A stretch of DNA of 64,000 nt from Glandiceps talaboti (lineage: Eukaryota > Hemichordata > Enteropneusta > Spengelidae): positions 1,882,501-1,946,500 of the forward strand of contig NC_135554.1 in NCBI RefSeq assembly GCF_964340395.1, given 5' to 3'. The notes beneath the pieces are model-generated. The model had not been told where the DNA came from. It was given only the letters and a program-made list of their open reading frames with translations, and made no database searches. This document shows, piece after piece, positions 50,626-60,747 of this stretch. Every line of letters begins with the position of its first letter. The stretch's first letter is position 1. The position numbers were made by a program, and so were the translations under genes.

Positions 50626-52060
50626 CTTACCATTGACATTAAAGGTCTCTGTACATAATGATACAACTTACCATTGACATTAAAGGTCTCTGTACATAAT
50701 GATACAACTTACCATGGAAGTAAGGTCTCTGTACATAATGATACAACTTACCATGGAAATAAGGTCTCTGTACTTAATGATACAACTTACCATGAAAGTA
50801 AGGTCTCTGTACATAATGATACAACTTACCATGGAAGTAAGGTCTCTGTACATAATGATACAACTTACCATGGAAGCAAGGTCTCTGTACATAATGATAC
50901 AACTTACCATGGAAGTAAGGTCTCTGTACATAATGATACAACTTACCATGGAAGTAAGGTCTCTGAACTTAATGATACAACTTACCATGGAAGTAAGGAA
51001 CTCTGTACATGATGATACAACTTACCATGGAAGTAAGGTCTCTGAACTTAATGATACAACTTACCATGGAAGTAAGGTCTCTGTACATGATGATACAACT
51101 TACCATGGAAGTAAGGTCTCTGTACATAATGATACAACTTACCATGGAAGTATGGTCTCTGTACATGATGACACAACTTACCATGGAAGTAAGGTCTCTG
51201 AACATAATGATACAACTTACCATGGAAGTAAGGTCTCTGTACATAATGACACAACTTACCATGGAAGTAAGGTCTCTGAACATAATGATACAACTTATCA
51301 TGGAAATAAGGTCTATGTACATGATGACACAACTTACCATGGAAGTAAGGTCTCTGTACATAATGATACAACTTACCATGGAAGTAAGGTCTCTGTACAT
51401 GATGATACAACTTACCATGGAAGTAAGGTCTCTGTACATAATGATACAACTTACCATGGAAGTAAGGTCTCTGTACATAATGATACAACTTACCATGGAA
51501 GTAAGGTCTCTGAACTTAATGATACAACTTACCATGGAAGTAAGGTCTCTGTACATGATGATACAACTTACCATGGAAGTAAGGAACTCTGTACATGATG
51601 ATACAACTTACCATGGAAATTAGGTCTCTGTACATGATGATACAACTTACCATGGAAGTAAGGTCTCTGTACATAATGATACAACTTACCATGGAAGTAA
51701 GGTCTCTGTACATAATGATACAACTTACCATGAAAGTAAGGTCTCTGTACTTAATGATACAACTTACCATGGAAGTAAGGTCTCTGTACATAATGATACA
51801 ACTTACCATGAAAGTAAGGTCTCTGTACATGATGATACAACTTACCATGGAAGTAAGGTCTCTGTACATAATGATACAACTTACCATGGAAGTAAGGTCT
51901 CTGTACATGATGATACAACTTACCATGGAAGTAAGGTCTCTGTACATGATGATACAACTTACCATGGAAGTAAGGTCTCTGTACATAATGATACAACTTA
52001 CCATGGAAGCAAGGTCTCTGTACATAATGATACAACTTACCATGGAAGTAAGGTCTCTGT
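50626..52060 (-). repeat. 39-bp tandem array of a duplicated exon-intron junction (about 37 units)
   Basis: Read on the gene strand, each unit is about 20 bases of the upstream exon's end (ACAGAGACCTTACTTCCATG) followed by 19 bases of intron (GTAAGTTGTATCATTATGT). The terminal unit at 52022-52060 is the genuine exon end. Nearly every other unit keeps CATG|GTAAGT, a full match to the 5' splice-site consensus from +1 to +6. One unit near 51296 has lost the GT (ATGATAAG). Because 39 is divisible by three, read-through stays open and encodes repeats of VSCIIMYRDLTSM. Eleven further copies remain in the exon frame before a 40-bp unit (around 51580) shifts it, and another such unit lies near 50997. 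Variants include RDLASM, RDLTFM and RDLISM. The array fills most of the 1.6-kb intron. Confidence 0.95.
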
Positions 52061-52187
52061 GCATGATTCCACTGCTATGTAAGTATTTCATTCCCTCTGC
52101 TGTATCCATGGCTACCTTTAACCGACACTGCCAGTCCAGCTTGGCACTACTGCCCAGTAAGTCTGCTAAGTTTCCACCATCACAAAA
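52041..52187 (-). CDS. TESK: TESK-like protein kinase, catalytic-domain exon (subdomains V to VIb)
   Basis: First visible exon of the minus-strand kinase gene, 147 bp, 49 codons. It starts after a 3' splice site (ctgtattacag) at 52188 and ends CCATG|GTAAGT with the donor GT at 52040-52039. It begins FCDGGNLADLLGSS, the hinge and helix D, where TESK1 has a Y-x-x-GG-x-L motif. It continues through AEGMKYLHSSGIMHRDLTSM, helix E and the catalytic loop with HRD. The DLTS signature is typical of TESK kinases (LIMKs have DLNS). TESK enzymes are dual-specificity kinases that phosphorylate cofilin and reshape actin. The residue before the catalytic Asn, Lys in vertebrate TESKs as I recall them, is Met here, encoded by the ATG at the splice junction. 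The last 20 bp of the exon are the seed of the adjoining 39-bp array. Upstream coding exons are not in the window. Confidence 0.9.
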
Positions 52188-52223
52188 CTGTAATACAGAA
52201 TAACAAATGGATAAACTATTGTA

Positions 52224-55200
52224 GTACAAGTGTACTATATGGAGTGGTGATGACTGAAGTCCTACAAGTGTACTATATGGAGTGGTGATAACTGAAGCCC
52301 TACAAGTGTACTGTATGGAGTGGTGATGACTGAAGTCCTACAAGTGTACTATATGGAGTGGTGATGACTGAAGTCCTACAAGTGTACTATATTGAGTGGT
52401 GATAACTGAAGCCCTACAAGTGTACTGTATGGAGTGGTGATGACTGAAGTCCTACAAGTGTACTATATGGAGTGGTGATGACTGAAGCCCTACAAGTGTA
52501 CTGTATGGAGTGGTGATAACTGAAGTCCTACAAGTGTACTCTATGGAGTGGTGATGACTGAAGTCCTACAAGTGTGCTCTATGGAGTGGTGATAACTGAA
52601 GTCCTACAAGTGTACTCTATGGAGTGGTGATGACTGAAGTCCTACAAGTGTACTCTATGGAGTGGTGATGACTGAAGTCCTACAAGTGTACTGTATGGAG
52701 TGGTGATGACTGAAGTCCTACAAGTGTACTCTATGGAGTGGTGATGACTGAAGTCCTACAAGTGTACTGTATGGAGTGGTGGTGATGACTGAAGTCCTAC
52801 AAGTGTACTGTATGGAGTGGTGATGACTGAAGCCCTACAAGTGTACTGTATGGAGTGGTGATAACTGAAGCCCTACAAGTGTACTCTATGGAGTGGTGAT
52901 GACTGAAGCCCTACAAGTGTACTGTATGGAGTGGTGATGACTGAAGTCCTACAAGTGTACTGTATGGAGTGGTGATGACTGAAGTCCTACAAGTGTACTG
53001 TATGGAGTGGTGATGACTGAAGTCCTTACAAGTGTACTGTATAGAGTGGTGATGACTGAAGCCCTACAAGTGTACTATATGGAGTGGTGATGACTGAAGC
53101 CCTACAAGTGTACTGTATGGAGTGGTGATGACTGAAGCCCTACAAGTGTACTGTATGGAGTGGTGATGACTGAAGTCCTACAAGTGTACTGTATGGAGTG
53201 GTGATGACTGAAGCCCTACAAGTGTACTGTATGGAGTGGTGATGACTGAAGTCCTACAAGTGTACTCTATGGAGTGGTGATGACTGAAGTCCTACAAGTG
53301 TACTCTATGGAGTGGTGATGACTGAAGTCCTACAAGTGTACTCTATGGAGTGGTGATGACTGAAGTCCTACAAGTGTACTGTATGGAGTGGTGATGACTG
53401 AAGTCCTACAAGTGTACTCTATGGAGTGGTGATGACTGAAGTCCTACAAGTGTACTGTATGGAGTGGTGATGACTGAAGTCCTACAAGTGTACTCTATGG
53501 AGTGGTGATGACTGAAGTCCTACAATTGTACTGTATAGAGTGGTGATGACTGAAGCCCTACCAGTGTACTGTATGGAGTGGTGATGACTGAAGTCCTACA
53601 AGTGTACTGTATGGAGTGGTGATGACTGAAGTCCTACAAGTGTACTATATGGAGTGGTGATGATGGCAGTCCTACAAGTGTACTGTATGGAGTGGTGATG
53701 ACTGAAGTCCTTACAAGTGTACTGTATGGAGTGGTGATGACTGAAGTCCTACAAGTGTGCTGTATGGAGTGGTGATGATGGAAGTCCTACAAGTGTACTC
53801 TATGGAGTGGTGATGACTGAAGCCCTACAAGTGTACTGTATGGAGTGGTGATGACTGAAGTCCTACAAGTGTACTGTATGGAGTGGTGATGACTGAAGCC
53901 CTACAAGTGTACTGTATGGAGTGGTGATGACTGAAGTCCTACAAGTGTACTCTATGGAGTGGTGATGACTGAAGTCCTACAAGTGTACTCTATGGAGTGG
54001 TGATGACTGAAGTCCTACAAGTGTACTCTATGGAGTGGTGATGACTGAAGTCCTACAAGTGTACTGTATGGAGTGGTGATGACTGAAGTCCTACAAGTGT
54101 ACTCTATGGAGTGGTGATGACTGAAGTCCTACAAGTGTACTGTATGGAGTGGTGATGACTGAAGTCCTACAAGTGTACTCTATGGAGTGGTGATGACTGA
54201 AGTCCTACAATTGTACTGTATAGAGTGGTGATGACTGAAGCCCTACCAGTGTACTGTATGGAGTGGTGATGACTGAAGTCCTACAAGTGTACTGTATGGA
54301 GTGGTGATGACTGAAGTCCTACAAGTGTACTATATGGAGTGGTGATGATGGCAGTCCTACAAGTGTACTGTATGGAGTGGTGATGACTGAAGTCCTACAA
54401 GTGTACTCTATGGAGTGGTGATGACTGAAGTCCTACAAGTGTACTGTATGGAGTGGTGATGACTGAAGTCCTACAAGTGTACTCTATGGAGTGGTGATGA
54501 CTGAAGTCCTACAAGTGTACTGTATGGAGTGGTGATGACTGAAGTCCTACAAGTGTACTGTATGGAGTGGTGATGACTGAAGCCCTACAAGTGTACTATA
54601 TGGAGTGGTGATGACTGAAGCCCTACCAGTGTACTGTATGGAGTGGTGATGACTGAAGTCCTACAAGTGTACTGTATGGAGTGGTGATGACTGAAGTCCT
54701 ACAAGTGTACTATATGGAGTGGTGATGATGGCAGTCCTACAAGTGTACTGTATGGAGTGGTGATGACTGAAGTCCTTACAAGTGTACTGTATGGAGTGGT
54801 GATGACTGAAGTCCTACAAGTGTGCTGTATGGAGTGGTGATGATGGAAGTCCTACAAGTGTACTCTATGGAGTGGTGATGACTGAAGCCCTACAAGTGTA
54901 CTGTATGGAGTGGTGATGACTGAAGTCCTACAAGTGTACTGTATGGAGTGGTGATGACTGAAGCCCTACAAGTGTACTGTATGGAGTGGTGATGACTGAA
55001 GTCCTACAAGTGTACTCTATGGAGTGGTGATGACTGAAGTCCTACAAGTGTACTCTATGGAGTGGTGATGACTGAAGTCCTACAAGTGTACTCTATGGAG
55101 TGGTGATGACTGAAGTCCTACAAGTGTACTGTATGGAGTGGTGATGACTGAAGTCCTACAAGTGTACTCTATGGAGTGGTGATGACTGAAGTCCTACAAG

Positions 55201-58200
55201 TGTACTGTATGGAGTGGTGATGACTGAAGTCCTACAAGTGTACTCTATGGAGTGGTGATGACTGAAGTCCTACAATTGTACTGTATAGAGTGGTGATGAC
55301 TGAAGCCCTACCAGTGTACTGTATGGAGTGGTGATGACTGAAGTCCTACAAGTGTACTGTATGGAGTGGTGATGACTGAAGTCCTACAAGTGTACTATAT
55401 GGAGTGGTGATGATGGCAGTCCTACAAGTGTACTGTATGGAGTGGTGATGACTGAAGTCCTTACAAGTGTACTGTATGGAGTGGTGATGACTGAAGTCCT
55501 ACAAGTGTGCTGTATGGAGTAGTGATGATGGAAGTCCTACAAGTGTACTCTATGGAGTGGTGATGACTGAAGCCCTACAAGTGTACTGTATGGAGTGGTG
55601 ATGACTGAAGTCCTACAAGTGTACTGTATGGAGTGGTGATGACTGAAGCCCTACAAGTGTACTATATGGAGTGGTGATAACTGAAGTCCTACAAGTGTAC
55701 TATATGGAGTGGTGATGATGGAAGTCCTACAAGTGTACTGTATGGAGTGGTGATGACTGAAGTCCTACAAGTGTACTGTATGGAGTGGTGATGACTGAAG
55801 TCCTTACAAGTGTACTGTATGGAGTGGTGATGACTGAAGTCCTACAAGTGTACTGTATGGAGTGGTGATGATGGAAGTCCTACAAGTGTACTGTATGGAG
55901 TGGTGATGACTGAAGCCCTACAAGTGTACTGTATGGAGTGGTGATGACTGAAGTCCTACAAGTGTACTCTATGGAGTGGTGATGAATGAAGTCCTACAAG
56001 TGTACTATATAGAGTGGTGATGACTGAAGTCCTACAAGTGTACTGTATAGAGTGGTGATGACTGAAGTCCTACAAGTGTACTGTATAGAGTGGTGATGAC
56101 TGAAGTCCTACAAGTGTACTATATGGAGTGGTGATGACTGAAGTCCTACAAGTGTACTCTATGGAGTGGTGATAACTGAAGCCCTACAAGTGTACTGTAT
56201 GGAGTGGTGATGACTGAAGTCCTTACAAGTGTACTGTATGGAGTGGTGATGACTGAAGTCCTTACAAGTGTACTGTATGGAGTGGTGATGACTGAAGTCC
56301 TACAAGTGTACTGTATGGAGTGGTCATGACTGAAGTCCTACAAGTGTACTGTACGGAGTGGTGATGACTGAAGCCCTACAAGTGTACTGTACGGAGTGGT
56401 GATGACTGAAGCCCTACAAGTGTAATGTATGGAGTGGTGATGACTGAAGTCCTACAAGTGTACTGTATGGAGTGGTGATGACTGAAGTCCTACAAGTGTA
56501 CTGTATGGAGTGGTGATGACCGAAGTCCTTACAAGTGTACTGTATGGAGTAGTGATGACTGAAGTCCTACAAGTGTACTGTATGGAGTGGTGATGACTGA
56601 AGTCCTACAAGTGTACTGTATGGAGTGGTGATGACTGAAGTCCTACAAGTGTACTCTATGGAGTGGTGATGACTGAAGTCCTACAAGTGTACTGTATGGA
56701 GTGGTGATGACTGAAGTCCTACAAGTGTACTGTATAGAGTGGTGATGACTGAAGCCCTACAAGTGTACTATATGGAGTGGTGATGATGGAAGTCCTACAA
56801 GTGTACTATATGGAGTGGTGATGACTGAAGCCCTACAAGTGTACTGTATGGAGTGGTGATGACTGAAGCCCTACAAGTGTACTGTATGGAGTGGTGATGA
56901 CTGAAGTCCTTACAAGTGTACTGTATGGAGTGGTGATGACTGAAGTCCTTACAAGTGTACTGTATGGAGTGGTGATGACTGAAGTCCTACAAGTGTACTG
57001 TATGGAGTGGTCATGACTGAAGTCCTACAAGTGTACTGTACGGAGTGGTGATGACTGAAGCCCTACAAGTGTACTGTACGGAGTGGTGATGACTGAAGCC
57101 CTACAAGTGTAATGTATGGAGTGGTGATGACTGAAGTCCTACAAGTGTACTGTATGGAGTGGTGATGACTGAAGTCCTACAAGTGTACTGTATGGAGTGG
57201 TGATGACCGAAGTCCTTACAAGTGTACTGTATGGAGTAGTGATGACTGAAGTCCTACAAGTGTACTGTATGGAGTGGTGATGACTGAAGTCCTACAAGTG
57301 TACTGTATGGAGTGGTGATGACTGAAGTCCTACAAGTGTACTCTATGGAGTGGTGATGACTGAAGTCCTACAAGTGTACTGTATGGAGTGGTGATGACTG
57401 AAGTCCTACAAGTGTACTGTATAGAGTGGTGATGACTGAAGCCCTACAAGTGTACTATATGGAGTGGTGATGATGGAAGTCCTACAAGTGTACTATATGG
57501 AGTGGTGATGACTGAAGCCCTACAAGTGTACTGTATGGAGTGGTGATGACTGAAGCCCTACAAGTGTACTGTATAGAGTGGTGATGACTGAAGCCCTACA
57601 AGTGTACTATATGGAGTGGTGATGATGGAAGTCCTACAAGTGTACTGTATGGAGTGGTGATGACTGAAGTCCTTACAAGTGTACTGTATGGAGTAGTGAT
57701 GACTGAAGTCCTACAAGTGTACTGTATGGAGTGGTGATGACTGAAGCCCTACAAGTGTACTGTATGGAGTGGTGATGACTGAAGCCCTACAAGTGTACTG
57801 TATGGAGTGGTGATGACTGAAGTCCTACAAGTGTACTGTATGGAGTGGTGATGACTGAAGTCCTACAAGTGTACTGTATGGAGTGATGGTGATGACTGAA
57901 GTCCTTACAAGTGTACTGTATGGAGTGGTGATGACTGAAGTCCTACAAGTGTACTATATGGAGTGGTGATGACTGAAGTCCTACAAGTGTACTGTATGGA
58001 GTGGTGATGACTGAAGTCCTACAAGTGTACTCTATTGAGTGGTGATGACTGAAGTCCTACAAGTGTACTGTATGGAGTGGTGATGACTGAAGTCCTACAA
58101 GTGTACTGTATGGAGTGGTGGTGATGACTGAAGTCCTTACAAGTGTACTGTATGGAGTGGTGGTGACTGAAGTCCTACAAGTGTACTATATGGAGTGGTG

Positions 58201-58461
58201 ATGACTGAAGTCCTACAAGTGTACTGTATGGAGTGGTGATGACTGAAGTCCTACAAGTGTACTGTATGGAGTGGTGGTGATGACTGAAGTCCTTACAAGT
58301 GTACTGTATGGAGTGGTGGTGACTGACGTCCTACAAGTGTACTGTACGGAGTGGTGATGACTGAAACCCTGCAAGTGTACTGTATGGAGTGGTGATGACT
58401 GAAGCCCTACAAGTGTACTGTACGGAGTGGTGATGACTGAAACCCTACAAGTGTACTGTAT
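52224..58461. repeat. 38-bp minisatellite, about 164 units, with higher-order repeats
   Basis: Unit gtcctacaagtgtactgtat plus ggagtggtgatgactgaa, 38 bp, in the intron upstream of the first visible TESK exon, starting about 35 bases beyond its acceptor. Common variants are ATATGG/GTATGG/CTATGG and GTCC/GCCC, with 39-bp units (ccttacaag) scattered. Rare variants recur at distance: tacaattgtactgtatagag at 53521, 54206 and 55271, and tggtcatgac at 56321 and 57008. These show larger blocks of about 18 units copied as units. A last partial unit lies at 59711-59745, past an inserted transposon. Confidence 0.97.
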
Positions 58462-59710
58462 CAGAGGTCGCGTTAACGCGTTATTTGTGCGTATTTGACG
58501 CACTATTTGACACTTGGGACGCCTTTTTTTGGATGTATGCGTCACTGGGGACGCGTCATAAACAGGGGACAAATGGGGCTTACTGTTGGCAAACGTACGG
58601 TTATCATCTTTGCTTCGAAGTTGTAGAGAACAGACTAGACATCGTGGAATTGGTCAGTTCTGATTGTAACTATTTATATGTGCAGTGTGACCTGTGAAAT
58701 TTGAATATGACCCATCGTATATAAAACGTTCCAACAGTTTCATGTGCCCCATGACCATTTCCTGACGTGCCGAGCACGTCTTGGGTAGTTTAGAAACTAC
58801 GTGATATTATAATTACTTATCCACGTGATTAGTTACTTATTAACAGACATGGTTTGGCAGAGTTTCCATCGATAGCACGGCCTTACGCTACGGTGAAGCA
58901 TCTCCACTCACAGGCGAAGCGATGATTAAATAGACCACATCGGTGGACAGTACTCTATGCTGAAGCCTTCACGTTGACAAATTCATACTGCCACGTCGCC
59001 ATTTCATTCTCACTAAAACTGAAACTTATTTTGAGCTTCGTTACGGGATCGAACGCATTACGTGAATTTACAGTGAACATGGCACACGTAAGGCGTCGTT
59101 CAAGAATAAACGATTGCAACGTAGCGACACAAAATTTGTATCAAACTTTTACAACTGTGTCTCTGTCAAATTGAAGTTCACGCTGTCGTTCATACTTCAT
59201 CATTCATGTCATGGAACTTAGTTCATGCATTGTGGTTTTGTATCATGGGGTAGTTTTATGTACTTCGTACGGTCCGACTCCAAGAAACTAACATTAGCTC
59301 TGGATTTATACGCTATGGGGTTTCGACACATCTTCTCCCACTCCGCTATATATTCATCCGGAGTTCTTTCTCGGAGCACATATTTTTAGAGAGTGATTAC
59401 CATAGAAAATCGAAAGTCGAGAAAGATGAAGTTAAACCTCTGTATAGCGTATTCTTGCATATAAATGTTTTCTTTTTGGAAGTACAAACTATGTACTTGT
59501 ATACGGTGTGCGGGAGAATGACACTGATGACAGTGATGTGTTCATGTACATGTATTTACATTTGCAACGTATTTAGTGTACATCTGAAAGACATGTAGTG
59601 ACAGTGTGCATGCAAATTTGGAAAAGACGCACCGTAATAGGATTTTGACGCTAATTTTGGCAGGAACGCGTCCCAGGGACGCATCAGAAAAAAAGCTACC
59701 GCGACCTCTG
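58462..59710 (-). mobile_element. Non-autonomous DNA transposon, TIR CAGAGGTCGCG, inside the 38-bp array
   Basis: A 1249-bp insert bounded by perfect 11-bp inverted repeats CAGAGGTCGCG/CGCGACCTCTG. The array sequence TGTAT is present on both sides (58457-58461 and 59711-59715), consistent with a 5-bp target duplication. Interior sequence near the right end, read on the minus strand (ccaaaattagcgtcaaaat, gcgtcttttccaaatttgca), matches the element at 10691-12108. I see no transposase ORF. The CAG-type ends recall hAT superfamily elements, but the 5-bp duplication does not fit the usual 8 bp, so the superfamily is left open. Confidence 0.85.
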
Positions 59711-59745
59711 TGTATGGAGTGGTGATGACTGAAGTCCTACAAGTG
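59711..59745. repeat. Distal remnant of the 38-bp array
   Basis: About one unit of the 38-bp minisatellite (tgtatggagtggtgatgact onward) continues immediately after the element ending at 59710. It shows the element landed within the array near its end. Confidence 0.9.
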
Positions 59746-59865
59746 ACTGTTCTAACCCACCTTACTTTCATTTCTATGAATCATTCATAAGTGCCCTCAG
59801 CTATTTGCATAACAAAACAAATGTAGCATTATTGTGTGCATGCAACTACTCATGCAAGCAGGCAA

Positions 59866-60743
59866 CTACAATAGGTTCTCTTGATCTGGGAGAACTACTG
59901 GAAAGTCTACCAGAAGGGATAGCAACAGAGGGGCTACAAGAATGACTGAGGAACTCTCCTCTTGGATTTTCCCCAGTACAACTGGAAGAAGTGCAAAGGG
60001 CGGAAATGCATACGTGCTCAGTCCTTTCCAAGACATTGACAGAGCATCGGTTGCCATTGCTCTCGGATCTGGAATCGGAGACACAAAGAGAGGGAGTTTT
60101 CTGTTCATGAAGGTGGTGAACAGATCTACAGTAAGTTCTCCCCAATGCAGAAACAGATGGTGAGCAATCTTGACAGGGATTGCCCACTCTTTAGGAAGAA
60201 CTCTCTTGTGACGCGATAGAGCGTCCGCAATGCCGTTCAGTTTCCTCAGCACATGGCATGCTGACAGAAGAATCTTTTGGTCTATGCACCACAACATCAG
60301 TTCCCATAACAGGTAACAGGAGTGCTGTGTACTTGAAAGTGCGGTCTAGGACCGTAAAACGAAGAAAGCGGCAACACGAATTGTGGATAGGAATGTGGAA
60401 ATAGGCGTCTTTTAGATCGGTGGACACTAGCCAGTCGTTTGGTCGGACAGTGGCTAAAACTGTTCTTGGTGTTTCCATCTGAAATCTTGGTACTGAAAGA
60501 AACGTATTCAGTGCCGTTAGATTGAGAATCGGCCGTCATCCGCTTGTCTTTTTGAGAACTAGAAAACGATGACTGTAAAATCCCATTTGACATGTACTTG
60601 GATAGATTTCTTGAATGGCCCTTTTGGGCAGAAGAGATTCGATCGCGTCTCTGAGTGCCCTTTGTCTTTCTTGGTAGAAAGGTTATGAACGGAATGGAAG
60701 TGAGGGACGGTTGTCTGGCAAATTCAAGAACATAACCGTCCCT
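59866..60743 (-). pseudogene. DIRS-like reverse transcriptase/RNase H remnant
   Basis: Begins RDGYVLEFARQPSLTSIPFI, then, after frame changes, WLVSTDLKDAYFHIPIH, the RT motif with the first catalytic Asp. It jumps from FTVLDRTFKY to LSACHVLRKLNGIADALSRH, so the RT palm with the YxDD motif and the start of RNase H have been lost. The end (DALSMSWKGLSTYAFPPFAL) matches the DIRS RT-RNase H C-terminus. Confidence 0.7.
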
Positions 60744-60747
60744 CATG

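Noticed and set aside
50674-52229. Long open frames on both strands across the 39-bp array (up to about 300 codons)
   Set aside because: They arise because the unit is 39 bp (divisible by three) and lacks stops. Only the minus frame continuous with the TESK exon has a possible biological meaning, and it is discussed as alternative splicing.
58213-58572. Minus-strand ORF of 119 residues
   Set aside because: Runs through the 38-bp array and the transposon end. Low-complexity repeat translation.
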